Shown here: positions 27,216-38,478 of the stretch, piece after piece
Layout: the number at the start of each line of letters is the position of its first letter
Position numbering within the stretch: position 1 is the stretch's first letter
Source: Scortum barcoo
Lineage: Eukaryota; Chordata; Actinopteri; Centrarchiformes; Terapontidae
Reading direction: 5' to 3'
DNA length: 64,000 nt
Assembly: GCA_023238725.1 (NCBI GenBank)
Contig: CM041551.1
Coordinates: forward strand, 11,583,242-11,647,241
Made by a program: the position numbers and the translations under genes
The notes under the pieces: model-generated
Database searches by the model: none
The model's input: only the letters and a program-made list of their open reading frames with translations
Told to the model about the DNA's origin: nothing

Positions 27216-30200
27216 CTTCAGGGGGCAAACAGAAGAGGAATCAAGGCTTAAGAGGAGCAGAGGAGCAGAAAGATAAAGCTTAAAGACTTTCCCACACCCA
27301 TAGAAAATTGGAAATCTATTTACTGATGCATATTAACAGGGGATTACTTTACATACATGACTTGTTTACCATTATTTTCCATGCACTGCTCTTAACTTCT
27401 ACAAAACACTTGAATGCTGAATATGACGCTATCATCACTGACAGTAACACACTCTCAGCTACCTAGAAATATACTTACAAAAATAGCATGATTTATAATA
27501 ACTGTGATCTTGTATTAATTACATGCTTTCATCCTTATGTGTCAGGCTTGTATCTAAGCAGGCTCAGGCCTTCCAGCAAGTACAGCAAGTTGTATTTGCC
27601 TCAGTGGTGCGCAAGATGTCCGACTGAATTTAAAGTGTGTTTCACCACTGGTTGGACTTGCCAGCCATGCCATGGTTGTTAGGAATTAAACAGCATACAA
27701 TCATTTCAAGTGCCATTCGGGTTCTTAACACCACAAACCAGCGCAGCATGTAGAGGATGTGGGGTTAAAAAGAGGGCCAGAGTTCAGACTTATAAGCATG
27801 TGGATATATATGGAGGTGTTGAAAGGGTTCAACTGTTTTTAGTCAGCAGGAGAGTAAATAATCAGATCCAAAAAGTATTAAACAAAGATGGAATGAATGA
27901 CATTCAGAGGGAGAAATTCATCAGCTTTAATCTTCCAATCACTGAAGGAAAGCAAAGGATGTGCAAGATTTTGATTTTGAAATATCCCATCTCCACTTAC
28001 GTTTTTTGCATTTGCAGCACCACTTACTCATGTAGCTGTTCGCGGGTTGTCTCTTAGGTTGTTTTTATATAAAAAATATATTTCTTGAGATACATATAGA
28101 TTTTTCCTTTCCAGAAAGCTTTATTCATGTCTAAGATGAAATTGTGTTACCTCTGTCTGAACCTGGAATAAGGAGAACGGCTGAAAAATGACCAAGTAAT
28201 GTCTCCTTCATATACAGTTAAAGCTACAAATACAATTATGAACGCTGGCTTCTGCATTACCTCTATATTGGAGAAATTAATTTCCATATCCCACAGGCTG
28301 AGGGCGTGGATTAGAGCAGAGGAAGAGTATTAATTTGATGCTAATCTCAGTTTAATGACTTCTATTTACAGATAATGGGGAAGGGTCATAAGATGACAGA
28401 TTTCTCTTCATACTGTCTGCATGGTATTTCTGTGATAATTAAATCTGCTTATATAGACAAGGAAAGGTGGCTGGTGTGATCCTGCATGTGTGCAGTCTTC
28501 CACAACTATTCTCTTTTCTTTATCTTTAAACTAGAAGGTAGACCTTTACACTGTGTTACAGAGAAAGTGTTTTAGGATAACAAATCCTAAGAGTAGGAAA
28601 GTAAAATGTAAAATGTTTGAAGAAATAATATAGAGAAAGAGTTTGCTAGGGTATTTTTGGTGGAGTTTTAGTTTAGTTTAGTTTAGTTTTAGTACTTTTA
28701 TGTGTTGCACCATATTACACTTCACCAGTGTCAACATTTCCCCGATACAGTAGGTAGCAGCCTCAAGGTTAAGTCATTATAGACAATAAATATGAGCTCT
28801 TTATTTCTCTTTTCTCACGTACAATAAGGGTTCAGCATCTGTTGGTGTTAAGAGAAAGAGTAGGAAGATGCATCAGGAAGGATGGAAGAGAAAGAGCATG
28901 GCACTGACAGTCATGACATAAGGAGGACCAATTCCACCGGACAGACTCTGTCAAAATAAGCCATTTCCTTGAATATACTTCTGCCACAGCTGCATCAGAT
29001 TTCCCATATGACCCTCGCACTATCCTTCTAGACTTTACAGCCAATCATACGGAGAGCCACTACCACCTGTCAGCTCTCCTTATGGTCCTCGGTGACAGGT
29101 TGGCCGGAATGAGCGGCAGAAGCAAGAAGATTGAAAACGAATATGGAGTAAACTTACCAAAGCAAAAAGAAGGGAGGTTTGACATATGAGGTCAGATACA
29201 TGAGAAAGTCTGAAAGTGTATGAGCGCCAGAGGGGATGGCCTACTAAGGCTCAGATGGGATTTTAAGTGAGGGCAGTGCTGGTCTGCACTGCCAGTTTTC
29301 CACTTGCTCAGTGTGGCCATTTGTATCTCATCTGATATAAATTATAAACCTAACCAAAATCACACTTTTAACTGGATGTATTTATATTTTTGGCAAATTG
29401 GTACCATTGAAAGTAAACCAAATTAGCCAATATCAGTTCCCGTTTGCACAGATGTAGAGACATCTGTTACTGGATACTTCGATACTGAAGAATTCTGAAA
29501 GAAAAAAAAAAAAAGTAAAGAGCAGCTTTTTATTTTGATTTTTTTAGAATTTCTAAGCAGATTTATGGATGTTTATTCAAAATGCAGAGATGATGATATC
29601 CTCTGAAAATGTAAGTCATGGATTCTGAAAGTATGTTTATCGTGTGTGTGTGTATGTTCAGATTTACCTAAACTCCCCCCTGGCCCTTACAGTTTGGAAA
29701 TATCTGCCTTACACAATATCCTAATCTTAAACTGAGACAAAGAACAAAATAAACTAATTTAATTTTTTCTGATCTCCATATTCTTTTTTGTGTCTTGGCC
29801 AGAAAACAGCTCAAACCATATGAAAGTAATCTAAAAGCTCAAACAGGATCTGAAGTGGGAGCAATTTCCCAGTAAACACAACTTGAGTTGATATAAATGA
29901 TCTATTAGATGAGCCAAATACTCCTCCAGTTGAGGAGTGAAGGGGCTGTGACTATTTTGGGATGCTGCGCCATTCCAAAACACATAGCTGCACAAGTTTC
30001 TCACACTCTTTGTAGGTAAACACAACACATCTCATTTACAAATGCACACAGAGCAGAGCTCATCAGTGAGCCCACACGCATCCCCTATCTCCCAGCTCAG
30101 ACTTCTAACTAAGTGATTTCTCCCTATAATCCACCCATACAGTAACCTAATGAGATTAACACTGTGTGTATGTCAGCTCAGGCCCGCGCATGATTTATGG

Positions 30201-30732
30201 TTTTATATCCGATCCTCCTCTAATTAGTCACATCAGCAGCTGCAGTGCATGCGACACACACACACACAGTAGCATCTATCTGGAAAGTCCAAAAGGTGCC
30301 AGGTTATTTGGAAGTTTTGCAAACATCTGAATTTAAATAAAATGTGAAAAATGCCTCTGAGAGGGTGACAAATCATTTAACAGTTTGACACATGACGCAG
30401 TTATATTGTCAAAGAGAGGCCATTTCTAAAATAACAAGCACAAAATTCCTTTGGCCTTGAGCGCACAGAAATGAGGTTAGCTTTAATTCGAAACTGGGTT
30501 GAAGCAGTATCATGGCAAGCATGTTTGATCGCGCCTTTGAAATGGGATTATCAAACCCATTCAGATGGGCATTCCTCAGGCAGCAGGAGCCGCAGTTAGA
30601 AGTCTACCTCCTCATTTTTAAAGAGCCAACAATAGCTTTGTGAAGTTTCTGCAAGTTTTAAACTTTTTTCCCCCCTCATTTAAAATGATTCACATACGCA
30701 CACGTCTGCACGCACATATGTATGACACCAAC
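27216..30732 (-). other. C8orf34 intron 6 (3.5 kb)
   Basis: AT-rich with a short GTTTA repeat near 28669-28689 and an A-run near 29500. No exon or mobile element was recognised. Confidence 0.6.
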
Positions 30733-30896
30733 CTCCCAGCAGGGCTGCTGTCTCCACTCCAGCACACTTCAGTTTTAGCCCGAGGGACAGGGGGGTGCAG
30801 CATCTCAGCAGCCAGCGGGTCCGCGTCGACTTCTTCCCGACCAACCCACTCCCCCACCACCCGAGGTCGTAGCACTGAGTTATAGCCTCCCAGATT
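30733..30896 (-). CDS. c8orf34: C8orf34 exon 6
   Basis: The acceptor is GATTGCTCTTGTAG before AATCTGG (phase 0 after exon 5) and the donor is GGGAG then GTTGGT (+3 is T, so a slightly weak donor). The exon has 54 codons plus 2 nt. It reads NLGGYNSVLRPRVVGEWVGR, then EEVDADPLAAEMLHPPVPRA and KTEVCWSGDSSPAG. The LRPRVxGEWxGREE...DADPLAAEML core is typical of C8orf34. The final AG joins C of exon 7 to give Ser. Confidence 0.92.
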
Positions 30897-31748
30897 CTAC
30901 AAGAGCAATCCAGACATAAGAGAAAAAACAGATAGGAAGACAAAGGTGCAGATTTAAATGAAAATGAGAAAGAAAAAAAAGAGTCCAGTGAGTGGAGTCA
31001 GAACTGCAATAAAACCATATCTTAACACTATGTGCTTTTAAGAATTTAATTTAAGAGTTTTGAACAGCACCATCAGTGTTGGTCTGAGCTCTGTCTCCAG
31101 GCACACATTTACTGTACAACCCAGCTCAATACAAAAAGCAGAGATATGTCTGCTCGTCTTTGACTAAATCCAGGAAAGTATCAAAAGCTATTGTCTCTGC
31201 ATGATCAGAGCAGGTGTTTAGTATTCATTCCCTGCCCCGTCCCACAGAAAAGGAGGAAAATCTCTGGGCTGAGAGCCAAGGACGTTGGACGTCTACTGCT
31301 GCACTGAGCAAAAAAGTGAAGTCCCTGTCAAAACATATGCCGTGTCTCTCATCCAGACCCATCATTTCCAAATCGCTCTGTGCATCTCCAGCCTGGGCAG
31401 CCACTGCACTATTGTGTTGGGAGAGAACTGGGGCCGGGTGAGGACAAAGACAGAGCTCAGACAAAGCTCTGTGTGTAAGATGCACACTGAAGCAGCGAGG
31501 GAGAGGGAGATGGAGGACATGCTTACTGAAGTATCGCACTTGCACATCACTCCCATGAGATGGCAGTTCATCATGAGAAAAAGCTGTGTGGCTCTGTCAA
31601 CCGAGTGAAAGTTATGAAACATGGCTTTTATTTGATGTAGCATGAGCGATGCTGCAGAGTGATGAGTGACAGGACTCCCATTTTCACATAACTGTAATGC
31701 TAGCGTGTATGCTAGTTTAATAAGAACTCCAGTCTAGTTAATGTCTAC
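30897..31748 (-). other. C8orf34 intron 5 (852 bp)
   Basis: Between exons 5 and 6. The segment 31214-31643 is open in several frames on both strands, but none gives a recognisable product or a phase-compatible exon, so I leave it as intron. Confidence 0.6.
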
Positions 31749-31777
31749 CTGGTCGAGCTCATCAGAGATGGCGATGC
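31749..31777 (-). CDS. c8orf34: C8orf34 exon 5, 29-nt microexon
   Basis: CTCTCTGCAG precedes GC ATC GCC ATC TCT GAT GAG CTC GAC CAG, followed by GTAGAC. The exon has two nucleotides completing a Ser codon plus nine codons (IAISDELDQ). The segment SIAISDELD directly follows the exon 4 helix in the family. It is short enough to be a microexon. Because 29 is not a multiple of 3, skipping it would shift the frame of the whole C-terminal half, so it is probably constitutive. Confidence 0.88.
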
Positions 31778-32011
31778 CTGCAGAGAGAAGAAAATGGTTT
31801 AAAGCACAGAGAAGCATCTAATACAGTTCAAAATCCCAGCTTAGACTGCTTCTGAGCTTAGTGGCGGGTTGGTAAGATTAGCTGCTCGATCCTGTTTCCT
31901 CTCAGGATTTACAGTGACATTTACAGAAAGGCCTACACTTTATGTTCTGTATGTTAAGATGTATTAAACATTGTTCATATGGTGTGAGCATGCCGAGCTA
32001 CTGCCACTCAC

Positions 32012-32131
32012 TGCGTGACAGGCTCTCCAGGGCCTTGCCCAGCTTCTTGCTCTCCTGCAGAATGTGGTTGAGCTCGTCGAAGTCCCGGCTCTCCCGCCAG
32101 TCCCAGGATGGGTACTCGATTGACCGTGGCA
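32012..32131 (-). CDS. c8orf34: C8orf34 exon 4
   Basis: The acceptor is GACGTCCAG before TGCCACGG and the donor is CGCA then GTGAGT. The exon is 120 nt (2 + 39 codons + 1). It encodes L-PRSIEYPSWDWRESRDFDEL followed by NHILQESKKLGKALESLSR. The DFDELNHILQESKKLGKALE helix is one of the most recognisable C8orf34 segments. The carried base A joins GC of exon 5 to make Ser. I see no anomalies. Codon usage is GC-rich compared with the surrounding intron. Confidence 0.92.
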
Positions 32132-34027
32132 CTGGACGTCAGACATAAACACAAAATGTGCACATTTGTCAGATCCTCTGAAAGTCTCAAACATAAAAAA
32201 GCGATCAGAAGTTTGTGAATTACTGCAGGGTGAAGCGGAACGGAAACACTGGCAGAAAAGTCAACACATCTCTTGTCACTGAACGGAGGCCAGGGGACAG
32301 TGTCTGTTAGTCTCTTTGATTAACATTCAAAATAACTCAAACAGGATCAGAAAATGACCCACATACTGTACTGACATCCTGCCCACGTCCTCTAGTCCCT
32401 CAGCTTCTATATGATGGTTAATTCATAAACTGTAGGACTCCGATATTATTTATAAAAAGGCAAAGCGCAGTATTCTTTTATAGGAGAGGGATTTCTTGTA
32501 GTTCATCCATATCTAAAGTTCTTATGCTCCAACACTGCACACACACACAGAGATGCCAAACAAATACACTGGTTGTATACTGGAAACTGCTCACTGCCCA
32601 AGCAGACATATGGACAGCAACTAGTAGAATGCAAAGGTTTTTAGAAGACAATTCGTGCATGTTTGAATGGGACTCATGTATGATGACAGAGCATGAGCAT
32701 CACCCCGCCGTTTGTGCATGTGCACAAATAAATGATATTTGACAGCACTGCTGCTACAATCTGCCATCCTCTCCCCTTGTTTACCCTGACTAAGCTGCTT
32801 GGCATTGTAACAACCATAAACACAGAGCAAATAAGTCTGCCAAATACAGACTAGTGAAAAAAAAAAAAAAAATCTTTCATTACTTCCGGCAAAGAGTGCC
32901 TCTCTATCCTCTTTGCTCTTTGCTCTGCTCTGCTTTGTGTGTTGTTGCTGTTGCTGCAAAGGGCTGTGCTGTATGTTAATCGTCTAGATTAAGGGTTAAT
33001 GATTCAATTCCCACTGGGGCTGCCCATTAAAACATCAGTCAAGAAGAAGTGAGGCCAAAACACAGTAACCATGTGCAAAACAGCACACGGAAAGAAAGAT
33101 CAGTCATATTTGTGGAACTCTGTATGTTTATGTAAGCTTTTGTGTTGTTTTTGCAACATTGCACCATAATGGTGAGCAGCAGGTCTTTTGATTTCAAATT
33201 TTCATGAGCTCTGCACACCAAAACACCTATGTATTTTTAATGGGATTTGGCTTTAAATGTAGTTTTGAAGGCTTCTTACTCTGACGCGGTAGCCGGATTG
33301 CTGCTAAAGCTCACAACTTAAGCACACCTCGATGAGGCTGAGTGTCGCTCACTTTATTTTGACTTCTCCCTCTCACTTGTTTTCCTTTACTCACTTTATG
33401 CACTCATCTCAACACCCGCTTCTCCTTGATTGAGAGAAACACTCGAAGTGCAGCCTAAAATAGACTTGGTCTGGCAGTGATGGAGCACATTGTTAAATTA
33501 TTGAAGTAGTCTATGGCTCTGCTTGCGCCCCATTTGACCTAGCTTCATTGTCTAAAGCGTCATACTTCATTCTAACGTCATAGTAATACAGAAATTTATT
33601 ACAGAACTAAAAAAAAAAAATTGCCGCCAGAAAAATCTCCTCATCTGCATTCATTCTGTATTAATGCAAGAACTTTGTGAGCAGTCCATCTTCAGAATGT
33701 GTAGCAGTGCAGTGTGGAGTACGTAAAAAGTGGCACTTGAAAATGAAATCTTCTGCAGGGCTCAGGGAGGCTGGAAGCAGGACGCTGGACTATATACTGT
33801 GACTAACTTTAATTAGATATAATTATATCAAATTAAAAATGGAGATTAAAGTCAATGGAGCGTGTAATTGGGATACAGCTGATACAACAGGTATCAAAAC
33901 TGTGCAGCTTCATATTCTGATGTGGATTGTGTCTATGTGGGTGTGCACGTGTGTGTATGTGTTCAATCAATGTAATCACGCAGGAAAAATCATAAAGTAG
34001 AAAACTTTGCACAAAAAAAGAACTTAC
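32132..34027 (-). other. C8orf34 intron 3 (1.9 kb)
   Basis: Flanked by GTAAGT (34027) and CCAG (32132). Contains a near-perfect 24-bp AT-rich palindrome around 33812-33835 and oligo-A runs at about 32857-32871 and 33608-33620. No extra exon was recognised. Confidence 0.65.
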
Positions 34028-34159
34028 AAGACTTGGATTCTGGTGAGGGAGGAGAGATGCTTGAAACGGCCAGGTCGCTCTTTGATTTTTTTGGTTTCTT
34101 CGGGTGAATTTGCCACGGCTTCTCAAAGTTGCTGTACTCCCTTCGAGTGTTTTTGTTTT
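34028..34159 (-). CDS. c8orf34: C8orf34 exon 3, Lys-rich segment
   Basis: The acceptor is CTCTCCCAACAG before AAAACAAAAACAC and the donor is CTT then GTAAGT. The exon is 132 nt: two nucleotides complete a codon, 43 codons follow, and one nucleotide is carried over. The translation includes NKNTRREYSNFEKPWQ, then IHPKKPKKSKSDLAVS and SISPPSPESKS. The PWQ...KKPKKSKSDLAVS...ISPPSPxSKS pattern is characteristic of C8orf34 as I remember it. The KKPKKSK cluster could act as a basic nuclear or binding motif, and the SPPSP stretch has proline-directed phosphosite character; both are inference. The phase joins exactly to exon 4 (T|TG giving Leu). Confidence 0.9.
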
Positions 34160-34320
34160 CTGTTGGGAGAGATAGTCACAACTCCTGCTCAGAACGTGCA
34201 AACGCAGGACAAGTTTACTGTGCAAGCTACAGATTAATGGTGGTATTTCAGCCTATACTCATCACAAACTATGTGTATTGTGGGGAGGAGTATGTATAAA
34301 GACAAATGCCTTGTTCTGTA

Positions 34321-34322
<2 letters not shown>

Positions 34323-34357
<35 letters not shown>
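34323..34357. repeat. (GT)n microsatellite, first of a pair
   Basis: About 17 uninterrupted GT units, followed by ACATATTAT. It lies in intron 2 close to the damaged end of exon 2 and is paired with a second tract 106 bp away. Confidence 0.95.
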
Positions 34358-34359
<2 letters not shown>

Positions 34360-34430
34360 ATATTATGCTATATTCATGCTTGCGTTCGTGTGTACCGATG
34401 CCTGCCCCCAGTGTGGGGAGCTCTGTGTGC

Positions 34431-34432
<2 letters not shown>

Positions 34433-34463
<31 letters not shown>
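34433..34463. repeat. (GT)n microsatellite, second of a pair
   Basis: About 15 uninterrupted GT units, again followed directly by ACATATTAT. This makes a 106-bp-offset duplication with the tract at 34323-34357. Confidence 0.95.
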
Positions 34464-34465
<2 letters not shown>

Positions 34466-34507
34466 ATATTATTCAGCTTGCTGCGTGACCGCCAGAAAGA
34501 GCTCAAC

Positions 34508-34651
34508 TCTGTGCCCACAGTGCTGCGGAGCCAGAAAGAGCTCTGTGCAGCTTGCCAGCTTGCCAGGGCTGTCTTGCTTGGTCTGCAGGTGATCAATGAG
34601 AAAAGGTATTGGATGGTCTGGAGTCTCAGTTATCAATTTGGTCATCAACTC
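34508..34651 (-). CDS. c8orf34: C8orf34 exon 2, second half of RIIa-like domain, with an apparent frameshift
   Basis: The acceptor is CTGCTCCTGTAG followed by GAG (phase 0, matching exon 1). The frame reads ELMTKLITETPDHPIPFLID then HLQTKQDSPGKL, completing the docking-like helices. Within 34549-34564 an 8-bp unit (GGCAAGCT on the minus strand) occurs twice in tandem. After it the original frame is lost, and the conserved-looking LHRALSGSAALWAQ continues only in a shifted frame. Two ends are possible. If one 8-bp unit is an error or allele, the exon ends at 34508 (CAG A, donor GTTGAG), phase 1, and fits exon 3. Alternatively a GC-AG donor at 34563 (G then GCAAGC) ends the exon at 34564, also phase 1, and skips the damaged part. 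The exon is certain; its 3' end is not. Confidence 0.75.
34549..34564. repeat. Perfect 8-bp tandem duplication inside exon 2
   Basis: CTTGCCAG occurs twice in succession on the plus strand (units 34549-34556 and 34557-34564). Because 8 is not a multiple of 3, it separates two parts of exon 2 that both look coding but lie in different frames. Confidence 0.95.
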
Positions 34652-35878
34652 CTACAGGAGCAGAGTAAAGCAGAGAGCGGTTAGAAGAAAGTGACACTAC
34701 AAAAAGGTAGAGTGTATGGCCAGTGACGTGTCCACCATGCTTAAGCGGAGAAAGACAATTAGTCCCTACAAGCATTACGTTTTGGTGTTGACTTCACTAT
34801 CACGGGAGAACTGACCACTGTGGTGGAATAATCCACTTATCTTCACTGTGGTTTCAGGAATCTGCTACACCATGTGTCAATATCATAAAAAATAAAAAGC
34901 CAGGGCAAACAAGACAACACTAAGGTCCCCAAAGACAGGAGTGCTTCCCTTCTGTGTCAATTAGTAACAAACATGTCAGCGGGCTCCATCAAAAATCTGG
35001 CTGCCAAGGCACAAGGACAAACAAACACTGCAGCCTATAGTCAATCTGTCCATTTTAAAAACGGTCTTATGAAGCAAAAAGACAAACCATTCCCTGATGT
35101 TTTAGGAAATCCTTCAGTACATAATCATTTTACTAAAATAAGGGAAAAGATACCATTATATCATTCCCTTTGAAGAATATTTATCTTAATATATTATGGT
35201 AATTACTGGTAAACATTTACAAAAGGTAAAGTAGTAAGAAAGTTAATTGTACTGTGATGAGATGAAACACTGTGAAAAAGTTTATAGGACAGACTCACAA
35301 ATTGAGAGACTTGAGCAGACATTAGGTTGAGAAAGTACTTCAGAAGGTGGAAAATGGGAAAGCACCCAGGGAGTCACAGTAACAGGTGCTGAGGTTAAAG
35401 GCCACATCTTAGTCTGCATGCTAATTTAAAATCCATCAAATGCAAGATGGGAATTCAGCATCAAAAGTACAAATCGTGTTGGAAATAGTCATGTCCCATC
35501 TCTGCACTTTGCCAAAGCACACATTCAGAAAAATCAACTAATAACACACAGAATAAAAATACAATGCAATGTGAAAAGCAACATTTGTTTTTTTTTTCTC
35601 TAAAAGAATGCAAGAAACTACTTTTGGCACTAAAGCAAAACTGCTCTTTTGTTACAGCTGTAGGGAATAACTGTCCCTCTGAAGCTAGTGTGTGAAATGG
35701 GCATATGTTATTTACGAGTGTTCTGTGTGCTGGCATGTTGTGAGAATGAATGAATGACCAGTTTAAGCAGGCCAAAGCAGCTGAAGCTGACTTTGGGACA
35801 ACTACTGCAGAGAAGCATAGAAAGTCATTAGTGGACTGCAGTGAATTGGCAGTAATGTATGGATAAAATGAGTCCATG

Positions 35879-35879
35879 C

Positions 35880-35922
<43 letters not shown>
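35879..35922. repeat. (GT)n microsatellite, longest in the window
   Basis: About 21 uninterrupted GT units in intron 1. Confidence 0.95.
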
Positions 35923-35924
<2 letters not shown>

Positions 35925-38411
35925 AGTGCATAAACTGTGTGCCACTGTGTGACATGTGCTGTATACATGTTTATGTGCAATTAAACAGAATGAGTAGCTT
36001 TGGTTACTGGTTTATGTTTGCCCTTGCGGACACGCTCATTCATCTGCATGTGTGTATTTCAAGGGGGTGAGGAAGGCTACAGGGAGACAGCCCTGTGTAC
36101 GCATTATTGCTGGCTAGCCTTGGCTGTGCAGTGTGTGCTCAGAAAGCTAATCAAGTAATTGGTCAGGGGGACATTCCTGCCCGGCCCCAGTGTCTACAGC
36201 AGCTCTGACAGCATGTGAATGGACAAACAGAGCGTTGTGAAATGCTTCTCTGCAGACTGCAGGTCTATAGAATGGAAACCTTCGCTCCTCTGCCTGCAGA
36301 AGATAAAGTTCATGTGATCTACAAGCTCTTCAGGAAAGAAAAATGGTATTATTTCTCAGAAATAACCTTATGCAAGAGTCCCGAAAGAGAATATACAGCT
36401 CACTGAGAGTTTAGTAAAGCAATTCCTCTCACAACTGCAATGAATTCCTGTGGCCTTTGTCTAACAATCATAAACCACTAACGATGCTAAGATGCAAAAG
36501 TTGTAATTACTGCTTAGTAGCTCCTGTGGGTAATTTAACTAACCTACCAACAGGAGGTCTATAAATGAAGGTTGTAATTTCGTAGATTATATAGGAAGCC
36601 AAACTAGCAGAACTCTGTTAAGTACCGCAGGGTTTCCAAGTCTTAATAGTTTTTGGTGGGGAAGGGGTAGAGGGAAGGATGTGCAATTCTTTTTATGGAT
36701 GACTGCCGAGGGGTGATTTTCATGATTGTGTTTCCCAGTGGAATCTGCACACGTGCACGCAAATGTGTAAGGAGAGCAACACAGGCGTGAGTTGGATGTG
36801 CAAACTACACAGGCAGATGGGCAGATTCTAGTGCAGATTCTGGGGACAGTTAGAGAAAAGGCAGCACATGTGGGCACATCTGCAGTCTGCCCACGTTTGT
36901 ACTGTAACACACTTGTGTGCCAACATATATTGATTGCACATCCTGTAGAGTGTTTTGCATCCAGTATGCCATAAGCTGCTGAATGAGCTAATGCACCCCT
37001 GTACCTTGGTGTCCTTCACCATCTCCAATAACATCATGAAAAGGCAAAGAAACATACTATAAGTAACAGATCCCATTGTAACTGCATGGTGGCTATGCAT
37101 ACATTACATACGTTACATACAGCAGGGCAAGGTAACCGTATCTGACACTTTCACTTTCTATGGTAATGAGATGCTTTAAATAACATGAGTCGTGCTTCAT
37201 AAGCCCATGCTGTTTGACTCATAATCATATTTCCTTTGACAGCAAGCATAGTATGATGTAGACTCAAATTTGGGTCAACATTTCTATATACAAGGAGACT
37301 TTAATGCTATTTGGCTAAGAGTGACTTGCATCAGCAAAACAGCCGGTATATGGTTGTGTGTGAGAGAGATAAAGAGAGTTTCAGCCTCTGCATCAGTGCA
37401 CTCAAAGCAGGCCAACAGGTGGCGTTAGCAACTGAGATGTGTAGTCCATATCGGTGCAGATCTGTTGTCGGGGGCGAGATATCTCGGTGCCCCAGGCAGT
37501 TTGGTTTTGGTGGCTGTAATTGACGAGCTGTCAGCCAGCCAAGAGACACCCGCGTCCTTGGAAGCTCTCAAGGACTCCCCCCCTGGGACAATGAAAATCA
37601 CGATACTCTCATTGACGCTCCCTGCATCTCTGCAACTTAAGCAAACTACACAAATTGAAAGTGGAAGGGAGATGGGGAGGGGGAGGACGGCAAAAAGGGA
37701 AAGTTTTGAAGGGTACATGGGTATACTGAAGCACAGAGGGAGACAGTTTCACAATGGTATGAAAGGGAGACAGATGGAAAAAAAAGAAACAGAGAGCACT
37801 AACAGGGTGGTCTGGTGACAGAGAGCACCCTCCCTGCTCAAGTGTCCTTATGAGAATGAAAAATCTTCCCAACCTCAAGGTGTATGTCTCTGCTTCAGAC
37901 CCTGGACACCCAATCTTTCTGTGGAGGCTGCAGACACACATGTCTCTTGTGAGAATCAAACCAGATACCACAGAGAAAAGTGCATGATTGCAGTAAAAAA
38001 AAAAAAAAGATATTACAGATAGAGTTGAAGCAGCTACATAAGCTCTGTGATTTAAACGGCCTGGCCTAATCTTTATTCTTTTCTATCTTGTCAACCTGCA
38101 AGCTGATGAATTTCCACCTGAGCTCAGACTGCTGGTGAACTGCTTGAGCGATGGATGTCTGGATTTGAGGAGACACTGAGCCTGCATGAGCTGGCTTTCT
38201 ATGAGGTCTGCGTTCCTGAGAGGCAGTGTATCCATTACAATTTACTCTTCATATACTGCATGTGTGAGGATAGACAAAGGAATATACTGTATGGATTTAC
38301 AATTTAGCTTCATGTTACCTGCAGCAAATTCTAAAGTAAAAACACAACAGAAACTGGGGCTATGATCAGCTATAAAACCTGACATATTTTCTTCAGACTT
38401 GTCCTTGCTTG

Positions 38412-38435
38412 AAAAAATAAATAAATAAATAAATA
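38412..38435. repeat. (AAAT)n microsatellite
   Basis: About five AAAT units in intron 1, some 20 bp before a CCCTGT hexanucleotide repeat. Confidence 0.9.
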
Positions 38436-38454
38436 CAGTACTCCCAAGAGGGCT

Positions 38455-38478
38455 CCCTGTCCCTGTCCCTGTCCCTGT
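38455..38478. repeat. (CCCTGT)n short tandem repeat
   Basis: About four units of the hexanucleotide CCCTGT on the plus strand, intron 1. Confidence 0.85.

Noticed and set aside
31214..31643. Region open in several frames on both strands in intron 5
   Set aside because: No phase-compatible splice borders and no recognisable peptide; exons 5 and 6 already join directly in phase.
34278..34684. Overlapping open frames rich in Cys-Val
   Set aside because: They are translations of the (GT)n microsatellites and antisense of C8orf34 exon 2.
35461..35955. 164-codon minus-strand open frame with a His-Thr repeat
   Set aside because: The N-terminal part is a translated (CA)n tract; the rest is not recognisable and lies in intron 1.
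38090..38230. Minus-strand open block (LRNADLIESQLMQAQCLLKS...) considered as a C8orf34 exon
   Set aside because: It would have to sit between exons 1 and 2, which already join in phase 0 within one folded domain; no matching acceptor phase.
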